Positions 51,841 through 59,705 are shown, counted from the stretch's first letter. The stretch: DNA of 64,000 bases from Hyphomicrobiales bacterium (GCA_900472395.1 UCHV01000027.1:1-64000), one strand, 5' to 3'. Notes: generated from the letters alone by a model not told the origin. Numbers and translations: made by a program.

Positions 51841-52350
51841 TCACAGCGATGACAGACGACGCTCGAGTTCGGCGACGCGTTCGGTCAATTCTTCTAACGC
51901 CGTCTTGTTCTGCAAGCTAGACTGTATGGCGTTCAGGACCTCGTTGTGCTGGCGATTGCCTTCGATCCGCAGTTCCTTGATGATGTCAGCACTTTCGTGG
52001 CTGATGCTCTCCACCTCATCCAATCGGCGGAGAATAGCATCAAGCCTGTTTTCAAGAGCGCCGAGCCGTTGATCGCCATGATCGAATCTCTGATCAACGG
52101 CGTCAAATCGGCGATCGACAGCCTCGAACCGACGATCTATTGCCAGGAATCCCTGCCGCATTTCAGCCTGCATGCCGAAGACCATTTCCGTCAGCGTATT
52201 GTACTGACGGTTGATCTTGAACAATTCCGTCTCAAAGCGGGCGCTCGTTTCGATGTTTCGACCGATCTGAGCATTCAGCACCTGCATGCCGTCGATGATC
52301 GACGACATGTAACCAACCAGATGTTTCGGAAACTCTGCTTCTTCGGACAT
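51841..52350 (-). CDS. Coiled-coil protein of unknown function
   Basis: Function unknown. The 169-residue protein has an N-terminal part of about 60 residues (MSEEAEFPKHLVGYMSSIID) followed by a run of short repeats at about 68-110: DRRFEAVD, DRRFDAVD, DQRFDHGD, QRLGALENR and LRRLDEVES. It ends in a second heptad region ALEELTERVAELERRLSSL. The seven-residue periodicity predicts a long coiled coil, so it probably oligomerises. No membrane segment. It resembles repeat proteins that rhizobia carry in several copies, though I cannot name a function. Confidence 0.7.
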   Translation of the reverse strand: MSEEAEFPKHLVGYMSSIIDGMQVLNAQIGRNIETSARFETELFKINRQYNTLTEMVFGMQAEMRQGFLAIDRRFEAVDRRFDAVDQRFDHGDQRLGALENRLDAILRRLDEVESISHESADIIKELRIEGNRQHNEVLNAIQSSLQNKTALEELTERVAELERRLSSL

Positions 52351-52453
52351 GCTGCTGCTCCGAGATCGTTGCGTTCAATATAGGCGCACCCATGACAAGA
52401 AACAAAGCATGTTTACACGTCCGCGCAACCCTGAAGATTGATAGAATTTCGAC

Positions 52454-52948
52454 ATGCCGCTAGAAAACAGCATGACCAATTCAACGAATGAAGCCATGCC
52501 GCAAATCTACGTCGATGCCGATGCCTGTCCGGTGAAACCGGAAATCCTGAAAGTGGCCGAACGCCACAATCTCGAAGTCACCTTTGTCGCCAATTCAGGC
52601 CTGCGCCCCTCCCGTGACCCGATGGTGAAAAATGTCATCGTCTCGGCCAGCTTCGATGCCGCCGACGATTGGATTGCCGAACATGCCGGCGCTAACGATA
52701 TCGTCATTACCGCCGACGTGCCGCTTGCCGTGCGTTGCGTCGCCAACGGCTCTTTGGTCACTGGACCGACGGGCCGCGTGTTCGATGAAGGCAATATCGG
52801 CATGGCCAGTGCCATGCGCGATCTCGGCCAGCACCTTCGAGAGACCGGCGAGAGCAAGGGCTACAATGCCGCCTTCTCACCGCGTGACCGGTCAAAGTTT
52901 CTGGAAACACTGGACAGGTTCTGCCGCCGCGCCAAATCTGCCGGCTGA
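52454..52948 (+). CDS. YaiI/YqxD family (DUF188) protein
   Basis: DUF188 protein of 164 residues. It has the signature QIYVDADACPVKPEI near the N terminus, then TFVANSGLRPSRDP, DDWIAEHAGANDIVITADVPLA and DEGNIGMASAMRDL. The acidic pattern resembles PIN-like nuclease folds; no activity is established. The family usually starts right before the YVDADACP motif, so the ATG at 52496 (MPQIYVD) may be the true start instead of 52454. The DUF1345 gene follows after 22 bp. Confidence 0.9.
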   Translation: MPLENSMTNSTNEAMPQIYVDADACPVKPEILKVAERHNLEVTFVANSGLRPSRDPMVKNVIVSASFDAADDWIAEHAGANDIVITADVPLAVRCVANGSLVTGPTGRVFDEGNIGMASAMRDLGQHLRETGESKGYNAAFSPRDRSKFLETLDRFCRRAKSAG

Positions 52949-52970
52949 GGAAAACTGAAGGATGGGGTGA

Positions 52971-53642
52971 ATGTCGAATGCTGCGGGCAAGGCCCCATGG
53001 TGGAAATGGCGACGCCAGCGCCACGGCCCGTTCTTTGTCGCGGCAATAGCAGCACTCGTTGCGCTCCCGGCGCTGATCTGGCTCGTTCCCGATCTTGCCG
53101 CAGCGCTTGCGGCCATCACCTTCTTCGTCTTTTATCTCGGTTTGATGGCGGAGCGTATTCCACGTCTTGATGCCGACCGTTTCGAGGCAAGCGGCCAGAA
53201 TACCGACGAACCGGCGCCGATCATTCTCGCCGTCACCCTCATCGCCGCGATCGTTGCGCTGATCACGCTGTTCGAAGCGCTCAACGACCAGCAGCCGTCC
53301 GGCGTCCTCGATGTCACCATTGGTTTCGCGGCCGTCATCCTGGGCTGGTTTTCGATCCACACCATGTTTGCCATGCACTATGCCCATCTCTACTGGCGGC
53401 CCGGCGATGCAAGTGATGAAAATCCCGTCGGCGGCCTCAGTTTCCCCGGCACGGATCGTCCGTCAGCCTACGATTTTCTCTACTTCTCCTACATCATCGG
53501 CATGACTGCGCAGACGTCCGATGTGGAAATAACCTCGACCGACATGCGCAAAATCAACCTCTTGCACTCCGTCGTCTCTTTCTTTTTCAACACTGTGCTG
53601 GTAGCCGCTGCAGTCAATGCCGTCGTGTCACTGGCAAGCTGA
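52971..53642 (+). CDS. DUF1345 membrane protein
   Basis: A 223-residue inner-membrane protein with five predicted segments, matching DUF1345. The conserved C-terminal half has GWFSIHTMFAMHYAHLYW (about 125-142), FPGTDRPSAYDFLYFSYIIGMTAQTSDVEI (about 160-190, cited in part as YDFLYFSYIIGMTAQTSDV), then LLHSVVSFFFNTVLVAAAVN. The pattern resembles a two-segment channel pore region, but no function is proven. It lies 22 bp after the YaiI gene and 25 bp before fghA, so the three may be co-transcribed. Confidence 0.86.
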   Translation: MSNAAGKAPWWKWRRQRHGPFFVAAIAALVALPALIWLVPDLAAALAAITFFVFYLGLMAERIPRLDADRFEASGQNTDEPAPIILAVTLIAAIVALITLFEALNDQQPSGVLDVTIGFAAVILGWFSIHTMFAMHYAHLYWRPGDASDENPVGGLSFPGTDRPSAYDFLYFSYIIGMTAQTSDVEITSTDMRKINLLHSVVSFFFNTVLVAAAVNAVVSLAS

Positions 53643-53667
53643 ACCCAAAACGATAAGGAACCCGACG

Positions 53668-54501
53668 ATGAAGGTCCTCTCCCAGAACACTGCCTTTGGT
53701 GGCATGCAGGGCGTCTTCGCTCACGATTCCGAAGCGCTGAAATGCGAGATGACCTTTGCCGTCTTCGTACCGCCACAGGCCATCGCCGAGCCGCGTCCCG
53801 TTCTCTGGTATCTTTCCGGCCTCACCTGCACGCATGCCAATGTCATGGAAAAGGGCGAATACCGTCGCCTCGCCGCCGAGCTCGGCCTGATCATCGTCTG
53901 CCCGGATACCAGCCCGCGCGGCAATGACGTCGCCGACGAGCTGACGAACTGGCAGATGGGCAAGGGCGCAGGCTTTTACCTCGACGCCACCGAAAAGCCC
54001 TGGGCCGAACACTACCAGATGTATACCTACATCACCGAGGAACTGCCGAATTTCGCCAGCCAGCATTTTCGCATGGACATGTCCCGCCAGGGTATTTTCG
54101 GCCATTCCATGGGCGGTCACGGTGCCATGACGATCGCGCTGAAAAACCCGGATCGCTTCAAGAGTTGCTCAGCGTTTGCGCCGATTGTCGAACCCTCGAC
54201 CGCCGACTGGTCGGCGCCTGCGCTCGAAAAATATCTCGGTCCCGATCAGGCCGCATGGCGGCAATACGATGCCTGCGCGCTGGTGAAGGACGGTGCGCGC
54301 TTCCCGGAATTCCTGATCGACCAGGGCAAGGCCGACAGCTTCCTTGAAAAGGGCCTGCGCCCCTGGCTGTTCGAGGAGGCCATCAAGGGCACCGATATCG
54401 GGCTGACACTGCGCATGCACGAGCGCTACGACCATTCCTATTATTTCATCTCGACCTTCATGGACGACCACCTGCGTTGGCATGCCGAGCGCCTCGGCTG
54501 A
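53668..54501 (+). CDS. fghA: S-formylglutathione hydrolase
   Basis: Hydrolyses S-formylglutathione to formate and GSH, the step after AdhC. The protein has 277 residues, an esterase-D-type alpha/beta hydrolase. The catalytic Ser is in GHSMGGHGAM (about 147), Asp is in FLIDQGKAD (about 223) and His is in YDHSYYFISTF (about 256). LTCTHANVMEKG near residue 55 is the oxyanion region. AAGGAA precedes the ATG at 53668; a longer frame from 53617 overlaps the upstream gene. It is separated from adhC by four unrelated genes. A terminator follows. Confidence 0.95.
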   Translation: MKVLSQNTAFGGMQGVFAHDSEALKCEMTFAVFVPPQAIAEPRPVLWYLSGLTCTHANVMEKGEYRRLAAELGLIIVCPDTSPRGNDVADELTNWQMGKGAGFYLDATEKPWAEHYQMYTYITEELPNFASQHFRMDMSRQGIFGHSMGGHGAMTIALKNPDRFKSCSAFAPIVEPSTADWSAPALEKYLGPDQAAWRQYDACALVKDGARFPEFLIDQGKADSFLEKGLRPWLFEEAIKGTDIGLTLRMHERYDHSYYFISTFMDDHLRWHAERLG

Positions 54502-54523
54502 CGCGGTAAGATCATCGATAAGG

Positions 54524-54562
54524 AAACGCCCGCCCGGTCAGCCGGTGCGGGCGTTTCTATTT
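54524..54562. terminator. Terminator between fghA and the doxX gene
   Basis: A ten-pair stem AAACGCCCGC/GCGGGCGTTT is followed by CTATTTTC on the plus strand. It lies between the convergent stops, and on the minus strand the T side is CCTT, so it favours fghA. Confidence 0.8.
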
Positions 54563-54946
54563 TCAGTTCTTGTCCACAGCCCAGGCGCCGGGGCCGGAAA
54601 ACACGAAATACAGGAAAACGAAGCAGAACAGGATTGCAGCATCGCCACCGTTCACGGCCGGCCAAATCGACTGGCCGGCATGGCCCATGAAATAAGCGAA
54701 CGCCATCTGGCCGGAGAGAATGAACGCTACCGGACGCGTGAACAGACCGATAGCAATCAATGCACCGCCGAAAACTTCAAGAATGCCGGCAACCAGCATC
54801 AGCGGCGGCAGCGCGCCCTCGCCCATGGCGGCCGGAAAACCGAAAAGCTTCATCGTGCCGTGTTCGATGAAAAGCAGCGCCGCGATGATACGCAGCACGG
54901 CCAGAGCCTGCGGACGGTATTGGCTCAAACTATTGAAGAATTGCAT
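54563..54946 (-). CDS. DoxX-family membrane protein
   Basis: A 127-residue protein with four membrane segments, of the DoxX type: LAVLRIIAALLFIEHGTMKLFGFP, LMLVAGILEVFGGALIAIGLFTRPVAF, LSGQMAFAYFMGHA and ILFCFVFLYFVFSGPGAW, in order (segments cited by their cores). DoxX-type proteins are linked to thiol and oxidative stress in some bacteria, and no enzyme activity is certain. AAGGAGAGG upstream of the ATG supports the start. A perfect 18-bp palindrome 86 bp upstream may control it. Confidence 0.86.
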   Translation of the reverse strand: MQFFNSLSQYRPQALAVLRIIAALLFIEHGTMKLFGFPAAMGEGALPPLMLVAGILEVFGGALIAIGLFTRPVAFILSGQMAFAYFMGHAGQSIWPAVNGGDAAILFCFVFLYFVFSGPGAWAVDKN

Positions 54947-55031
54947 CTGATCCCTCTCCTTAAGGAAGATCGCGACAACGCTGCGACATGCAGCGATCCG
55001 TCCGCTCTAAACTCAACCGGATTACTCAGGA

Positions 55032-55049
55032 AATCAATTGCAATTGATT
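55032..55049. promoter_or_regulatory. Perfect 18-bp palindrome upstream of the doxX gene
   Basis: AATCAATTGCAATTGATT is fully symmetric and AT-rich within a GC-rich surrounding. It lies 86 bp upstream of the doxX start and 29 bp beyond the stop of the gene at 55078, so it is more likely an operator for doxX than a 3' signal. The binding protein is unknown. Confidence 0.45.
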
Positions 55050-55077
55050 GCAGTCCATACCCACAGGCACGGTCGCT

Positions 55078-55575
55078 TCACCGTCCGGCAAGTGCCGAGG
55101 CAATCGTTGTCTGGCGTCCGCCATCGAGCTTGAACTCGGCGGCAACCCGGTCGGCGATCCTGGCCGCGAGCGCGTCCTCGCCGCCATTGTCCTTGCCGAA
55201 AACCGTGGTCGACACCGTGAATGTGGCGCTTGCAATGCGCTCGCCTGTGGTCACCGACGTGGCATCCACCGTCACCCTGGCCTCGTGACGCCGTCCGAAC
55301 AGGATCGGCAGACCGCCCGCACGCGTGATGCGAACTGTCAGAATGGCGCGTGGCAAGGACATGCTGCGCACTGTCGCGCGGATGGCGGCATCGATACGCC
55401 GGTCCGTCCCGGCAATCAGGGCCGCCGGAATCTCCGGTCTTGCTGCAACGAACGCGCCGCGCACGTCGTAAAGCGGCCCGCTTCCACGCGTATTCTCCGC
55501 CGTCTTCATGCTGAATGACATCAGCGGAAGGGCGGCGGACACAACGATCAGAAGGCGGCAGGCGGAGCGGAACAT
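55078..55575 (-). CDS. Hypothetical exported protein
   Basis: Function not recognised. The 165-residue protein has a signal peptide (MFRSACRLLIVVSAALPLMSFS). The mature part has YDVRGAFVAARPEI, DAAIRATVRSMSLPRAILTVRI and ATFTVSTTVFGKDNGGEDALAARIADRVAAEF (in part). A beta-rich domain with a terminal helix is likely, similar in feel to small periplasmic or lipoprotein DUFs, but no lipobox Cys is seen. It is the last gene of a minus-strand run crcB-rluA-HAD-ATP12, 81 bp after the ATP12 gene. Confidence 0.65.
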   Translation of the reverse strand: MFRSACRLLIVVSAALPLMSFSMKTAENTRGSGPLYDVRGAFVAARPEIPAALIAGTDRRIDAAIRATVRSMSLPRAILTVRITRAGGLPILFGRRHEARVTVDATSVTTGERIASATFTVSTTVFGKDNGGEDALAARIADRVAAEFKLDGGRQTTIASALAGR

Positions 55576-55656
55576 GGATACAAAGCCCGGATGACGACGT
55601 GTCCGGGATGATCCGCTTTCAGGGTTAGAATTCGGTTAAACAGCAACCAATCCTGT

Positions 55657-56442
55657 TCAGGATTTCAGTGCCAGAAAACTCTGTGCCGCAGCCATCATGT
55701 CCACGTAGCGATTGGCGCGGCGCACTTCCGCCTCTTCGTCAGTGCCCCAATGCTCGATCGTCCAGTCTTCATCGAGATGGGCAAGCGCCCATGCCTCGTC
55801 CATGGAAAGACGTCCCTCCGCAAAGGCAAGCGCCAGGATGGCTGAACCGGTCAGCGAAGTGATGGTGTGCAGCGCCGCCAGCGCCACCGGGTTATCGTGG
55901 TTGCGCAGACGTGCCCCGAAAGCGGAAATCGCCTCACGCGGCTGCTCCTGCGGCATGATGCCCTCGATCAGGATGAAACGTGCGCCAAGATCATCGGCCG
56001 CCCAATCCAGCACAGGGTCCCACTGCGCGCGTTGACGCTCGACCAGACCTTCCGGCTCGTCTGCGCGGTAGCAGAGCGCATCGCTTGCCGAAAAGCGCAG
56101 CATGTCTTCCACGACGGCCTGCGGATCGTTGGCAATGCCGTCGATTGCGGTGTTGACGAGACGCGTAATCGGCATGGTCGCCGGGTTGACGACCTCAGTC
56201 TGCGCATCCCATTCGTCACGCAGAAGAGCTGCCAGGGCGGCAGTCGGCGCCACCAGCTGGTTTTTCGCCGGCGTTTTCACCGCGCGGCCATCCAGGTGAA
56301 TGGCGAGGCCATCATCGCCGGCTGCGACCGTGACATCCTTGTAGAAACGCTTCGGCAGCGGCTTCAGCATCTGGATCTGCGCGCGGCGCGTGGGATCCTC
56401 GTGGCTGAGTTCGATGTTCGTGTCGGAAAGAATGTCGCGCAT
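55657..56442 (-). CDS. ATP12-family F1-ATPase assembly chaperone
   Basis: Homologue of mitochondrial ATP12, which assists assembly of the F1 alpha subunit, 261 residues. Visible family parts are KRFYKDVTVAAGDDGLAIHLDGRAVKTPAKNQLV (about 27-60, cited by FYKDV and LDGRAVKTPAKN), MPITRLVNTAIDG, DALCYRADEPEGLVERQRAQWDP, and the C-terminal DEDWTIEHWGTDEEAEVRRA. Occurrence in alphaproteobacteria fits the mitochondrial ancestry. The ATG at 56442 has TGAGG upstream and lies 8 bp after the HAD stop; the longer frame overlaps the HAD gene. Confidence 0.92.
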   Translation of the reverse strand: MRDILSDTNIELSHEDPTRRAQIQMLKPLPKRFYKDVTVAAGDDGLAIHLDGRAVKTPAKNQLVAPTAALAALLRDEWDAQTEVVNPATMPITRLVNTAIDGIANDPQAVVEDMLRFSASDALCYRADEPEGLVERQRAQWDPVLDWAADDLGARFILIEGIMPQEQPREAISAFGARLRNHDNPVALAALHTITSLTGSAILALAFAEGRLSMDEAWALAHLDEDWTIEHWGTDEEAEVRRANRYVDMMAAAQSFLALKS

Positions 56443-56450
56443 GGAAAACC

Positions 56451-57104
56451 TCAGCCGATCAGGGGCAGCAATTCGCTTGGTTGGTGAACGATATGGTCGG
56501 CGCCGGCCTCGTTCAGTTCGGCAACGGTGGCATAACCCCAGGCAACACCGATCGCCGTTGCACCCGCCGCCTTCGCCATCTGCATATCGTAAATGGCGTC
56601 GCCGATCACAAGGGTGTCGGCAGGCTTCACGCCCATCACGTCGCAGCATTCGGTCACCATGGCCGGATGCGGTTTGGATGGACAATCGTCGGCGGTGCGG
56701 CCGACCACGAAATATTTGTCGAACCCGTGTGTCGACATTACCAGATCCAGTCCGCGACGGGATTTGCCGGTGACGGCACCGATCAGCAGATCGTCACGCG
56801 GGCCAATGGTATCCATCAGTTCGCGGATGCCCGGAAACAACGGCTCCTTGAAATCGAGATCCGAGCGTACGACCGAGAACAGCGACTTGTAATGCGCCAT
56901 CATCGCCACGGCTTCATCGTCCGCATGCGGCTTGCCGTCGATGCGGGCAATGGCAATATCGAGCGTCAGCCCGATGATCGCCTTGGTCGCCTCGAATGTC
57001 GGCTCCGGCTTGTTGAAAGCCAGAAACGTGCGGCGCATGGTTTCGTGGATCAGGCCGGCGCTATCGACCAGCGTGCCGTCGCAATCGAAAAGAACGAGTT
57101 TCAT
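56451..57104 (-). CDS. HAD-IA family phosphatase (phosphoglycolate phosphatase-like)
   Basis: Phosphatase of 217 residues. HAD motif I is FDCDGTLVDS (8-13 for DCDGTL), motif II is in IGAVTGKSRRG, motif III lysine is in CPSKPHPAM (about 145), and motif IV is VIGDAIYDMQMAKAAG. The cap domain is between motifs I and II. It is like phosphoglycolate phosphatases and other house-cleaning enzymes, and the substrate cannot be fixed. It overlaps the upstream RluA-type gene by four bases (ATGA) and precedes ATP12 by 8 bp. Confidence 0.9.
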   Translation of the reverse strand: MKLVLFDCDGTLVDSAGLIHETMRRTFLAFNKPEPTFEATKAIIGLTLDIAIARIDGKPHADDEAVAMMAHYKSLFSVVRSDLDFKEPLFPGIRELMDTIGPRDDLLIGAVTGKSRRGLDLVMSTHGFDKYFVVGRTADDCPSKPHPAMVTECCDVMGVKPADTLVIGDAIYDMQMAKAAGATAIGVAWGYATVAELNEAGADHIVHQPSELLPLIG

Positions 57105-58090
57105 TCCTCGTCGTCCCGCGCACCGTTTTCCATGTCGAAGCCGAGCAGGTTCCAGCTCTGCACCATATGCGGCGGCAGAGGTGCGGTTATGCGCAGACGC
57201 CCGCCATTGGGATGCGGAATGTCGATATGGCGCGCATGCAGATGCAGCTTCTTCTGGATGCCGCCGGGGAATGGCCAGTTGATATCGTCATCCTGATATT
57301 TTGGATCGCCGATGATCGGATGACCGATATAAAGCGCATGCACACGCAGCTGATGGGTACGGCCCGTATAAGGTTCCATCTCCAGCCAGGAGAGCGATTG
57401 CGCTGCCGTCTCCAGCACGCGGTAATAGGAAACGGCATGATCCGCACCGTCCTCGCCGTGTTTGGCGATACGCATGCGGTCGCCATCCGGCGTCTGTTCT
57501 TTCACCAGCCATGTCGAAAGCTTGTCGGAGCGTTTGCGCGGCACACCCTTCACCAGCGACCAGTAGGTCTTCTTGGTATCGCGTTCGCGAAACGCCGCCG
57601 TCAGTTTCTGGGCCGCACCGCGCGTACGGGCGATCACCAGCACGCCTGATGTGTCGCGGTCGAGACGATGCACCAGACGCGGCTTTTCGCCCTTGTTGTT
57701 GGTCCAGGCATCCAGCATCTGGTCGATATGGCGTGTCACGCCGGAACCGCCCTGCACGGCGAGACCGGCAGGCTTGTTCAGCACGATCACCTTGTCGTCC
57801 TCATGCAGCACCATGCGCTGCAGAAGCTCGTAATCGCTGCCGTGCTTCAAATCCTTGCCGGCGATCGGGCCCTTCTTGGCATCCGTATCCATCGGCGGCA
57901 CGCGCACCACCTGCCCCGGCTGCACGCGCGTATCGGTCTTTACGCGACCGCCATCGACCCGCACCTGGCCGGAACGCAGCAGCTTTTGCAGCGGCCCGAA
58001 ACCAAGGCCCGGATAATGGATCTTGAACCAGCGGTCGAGGCGCATGCCCGCTTCGTCCGCCTCGACGGAGATATGCTCGATGCCTGCCAT
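57101..58090 (-). CDS. RluA-family pseudouridine synthase (RluC/D-like)
   Basis: Isomerises uridines to pseudouridine in 23S rRNA or other RNA, 329 residues. An N-terminal S4 domain (about 12-75, AGMRLDRWFKIHYPGLGF) is followed by the catalytic domain with RLVHRLDRDTSGVLV (about 143-157), in which the Asp of RLD is the catalytic residue, and PYTGRTHQLRVHALYIGHPIIGD. The S4 domain and size fit RluC more than RluA. It is coupled to the HAD gene through an ATGA overlap. It lies 101 bp downstream of crcB on the same strand. Confidence 0.93.
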   Translation of the reverse strand: MAGIEHISVEADEAGMRLDRWFKIHYPGLGFGPLQKLLRSGQVRVDGGRVKTDTRVQPGQVVRVPPMDTDAKKGPIAGKDLKHGSDYELLQRMVLHEDDKVIVLNKPAGLAVQGGSGVTRHIDQMLDAWTNNKGEKPRLVHRLDRDTSGVLVIARTRGAAQKLTAAFRERDTKKTYWSLVKGVPRKRSDKLSTWLVKEQTPDGDRMRIAKHGEDGADHAVSYYRVLETAAQSLSWLEMEPYTGRTHQLRVHALYIGHPIIGDPKYQDDDINWPFPGGIQKKLHLHARHIDIPHPNGGRLRITAPLPPHMVQSWNLLGFDMENGARDDEE

Positions 58091-58191
58091 CGGAACTCTT
58101 TCTATTATTTTTATGGCCCAAAGCGGCCTTTGAGCCAGCCTTTAGAGCATCAGGCGGGTCTTACGGAAGTGCAAATCGACCGCAGTGCCGT

Positions 58192-58569
58192 TCAAAAGGC
58201 CATGCGGCCGATAAACAGCCCCAGAAAAGTCGCGCCGATGGACAGGACCACGCTTGCCGCCACGTAAGCGATTGCCAGAGGAATGGCGCCCCGTTCCACC
58301 AGTCCCACGAAATCGAGCGAAAACGACGAAAAGGTCGTGAACCCGCCGCACAGCCCGGTCATCAACAGAAGCCGCATTTCCGCCGAACCGCCGAAGCGGC
58401 GCAGGATCATCTCCAGAAAAAGACCGATGGCAAAAGAGCCGGTGATGTTGATCAACAGCGTGCCCCAGGGAAATGCCGGACCGAACAGCCGGACCGCCCA
58501 CACACCGACGAGATAACGAAAGACTGATCCGACAGCCCCGCCGGCGGCCACGAGAAGCATGAAATTCAC
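58192..58569 (-). CDS. crcB: Fluoride channel CrcB (Fluc)
   Basis: Dimeric fluoride exporter of 125 residues with four membrane segments. It has all family marks: GGAVGSVFRYLVG (about 7-19), GTLLINITGSFAIG with the conserved Asn, and TGLCGGFTTFSSFSLD containing the phenylalanines and the Ser/Thr track of the pore. The GTG at 58569 (CAGGA six bases upstream) is preferred over a longer frame from 58590. No fluoride riboswitch is visible in the 116 bp upstream. It heads the minus-strand run crcB-rluA-HAD-ATP12. Confidence 0.95.
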   Translation of the reverse strand: MNFMLLVAAGGAVGSVFRYLVGVWAVRLFGPAFPWGTLLINITGSFAIGLFLEMILRRFGGSAEMRLLLMTGLCGGFTTFSSFSLDFVGLVERGAIPLAIAYVAASVVLSIGATFLGLFIGRMAF

Positions 58570-58685
58570 GTCAGAATCCTGATAAAACACGAGAAATACG
58601 GGGATTCGCTAAAATGCGATGACACCATTTAAGGGGGAACCAAGAGGTCGAGCATACGTTTTCATCCGTAGGGAGTTCAAGCGTC

Positions 58686-58961
58686 ATGTCCACCGTCATA
58701 CCAGTCAATGCCAATTTTGCCGCGTATGCGCTGGAAAATGTGCGCGTGGTCCATCACGTCGGCTCCAAGGAGCAGGTGAAACGTATCCAGAAGGATGCCG
58801 ACCGCAATCTTCGCCGCGCACAGAATGTCGGCGAGGTAGACGAACCGGGCCTTATCCCGCCTCCCAACATTTCCGTAGACGTGATGATCTCCGATCGTCA
58901 GCCACAGCAGCAAACGACGTTTCAGTACGTCGCCGCGGCCTATCGCGAGCTGGACGAGTAA
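58686..58961 (+). CDS. Small hypothetical protein (91 residues)
   Basis: Function unknown. A soluble 91-residue protein beginning MSTVIPVNANFAAYALENV, then HHVGSKEQVKRIQKDADRNLRRAQNVGE and ending VAAAYRELDE. No domain recognised. It is divergent from crcB. The ATG has no strong ribosome site but AGGGAG lies at 58670-58675. A palindromic repeat pair follows its stop by 18 bp. Confidence 0.6.
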   Translation: MSTVIPVNANFAAYALENVRVVHHVGSKEQVKRIQKDADRNLRRAQNVGEVDEPGLIPPPNISVDVMISDRQPQQQTTFQYVAAAYRELDE

Positions 58962-58979
58962 GACGTCTTTTCCGTCTTG

Positions 58980-59079
58980 GTCATCCTCGGGCTCGTCCCG
59001 AGGATCTAATCACGTCAATAATAATCTAATCACGTCAATAATATCAGTCGGCGACTGATCCTCGGGACAAGCCCGAGGA
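58980..59079. repeat. Short inverted pair of palindromic repeats, candidate deletion derivative of the GIY-YIG cassette
   Basis: The left palindrome (58980-59007) differs by one base from the left terminal repeat of the GIY-YIG cassette over 28 bp. The right palindrome (59057-59079) shares 23 consecutive bases with the cassette's right repeat. The 49-bp space holds AATCACGTCAATAATAATC and a second copy of that unit. Read on the minus strand, the TCAATAATAATC part gives GAT-TAT-TAT-TGA, that is D-Y-Y-stop, close to the D-Y-N-stop end of the nuclease gene next to the same repeat. Confidence 0.75.
59004..59043. repeat. Exact 20-bp tandem duplication inside the short element
   Basis: The unit ATCTAATCACGTCAATAATA occurs twice without gap (59004-59023 and 59024-59043). 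The first four bases of the unit belong to the left palindrome's inner edge, so one copy of that edge was duplicated. Confidence 0.9.
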
Positions 59080-59097
59080 AATGTAACTCCGGCGAAC

Positions 59098-59358
59098 TCA
59101 AAACACCGGCCGGTGGCAATTGCGCACAATCTCCCGGCGCCCTTCCCTGTAATCGATCCGCAGATATTCACACTCATAACCGTAGGTCTCGCGATAGGTC
59201 GTGCGCACCACATGCCGTGACTTGTGTGGCCGAACGGTTTTCGCACGCGGCGGCTCCTGCCAGCGCACCATATCGGCGGCCGACGCGCTAACCGGCAACA
59301 TGGCGGGTGCAATGATGGCTGCGGTCAGGATGGCTTTGACGATCAATCGGCGTGGCAT
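59098..59358 (-). CDS. Small exported hypothetical protein
   Basis: Function unknown. An 86-residue precursor with a clear signal peptide (MPRRLIVKAILTAAIIAPAM to SASA, cut about residue 27) and a basic, tyrosine-rich mature part with VVRTTYRETYGYECEYLRI, RREIVRNC and two cysteines that may form a disulfide. It is likely periplasmic. AAGGGGA precedes the ATG at 59358. Confidence 0.65.
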   Translation of the reverse strand: MPRRLIVKAILTAAIIAPAMLPVSASAADMVRWQEPPRAKTVRPHKSRHVVRTTYRETYGYECEYLRIDYREGRREIVRNCHRPVF

Positions 59359-59537
59359 GGAATTCCCCTTCTGAAATCACTCAAGCGGCAATGCCGCCTC
59401 AATGCACATAAGCAGGCAAATGTTCCCACCGAGCGATAATCCCGGAATGCTGCCACCATCCTGAGCAACGACAAATAATTCGCTGGTTGCGACCTTTGCC
59501 ACTTGCCAAGCCTATCGCTTCATCGATAATGCCGATC
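59359..59537 (+). other. Leader/promoter region before the glycine riboswitch
   Basis: This 179-bp stretch lies between the divergent small exported protein and the riboswitch. No gene is seen. It must hold the gcv promoter, but I cannot pick a convincing -35/-10 pair. Confidence 0.5.
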
Positions 59538-59705
59538 GACCCGTAGGGAGAAGCCGCTTCAATGCGGTGCCGAAGGAGCAACCGCCCCGGAAACTCTCAG
59601 GCAAAAGGACCACGGGAAAACTGCAGGAACTCTGGAGAGAAGCAACCGTTTAAACCGGGGGCTCGCCGAAGGGATAACAATCTCAGGCGAAGAGGACAGA
59701 GGGGG
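59538..59705 (+). ncRNA. Tandem glycine riboswitch controlling gcvTHP
   Basis: Two consecutive glycine aptamers. The first (about 59538-59616) is closed by CCCGT/ACGGG and contains GGGAGAAGCCGC, GCCGAAGGAGCAACCGCC and GGAAACTCTCAGGCAAAAGGACC. The second (about 59630-59701) is closed by CTCTG/CAGAG and contains GGAGAGAAGCAACCG, GCCGAAGGGATAACAATCTCAGGCGAAGAGGAC (cited by its ends GCCGAAGGGA and CTCAGGCGAAGAGGAC). Both have the conserved gcvT-motif core. The linker is about 13 nt. The remaining 86 nt before gcvT form the expression platform. Binding of glycine should raise glycine cleavage expression. Confidence 0.95.

Noticed and set aside
58570..58685. Possible fluoride riboswitch upstream of crcB
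   Set aside because: The conserved GGCGAUGG and GCC elements are not found on the minus strand in this stretch.
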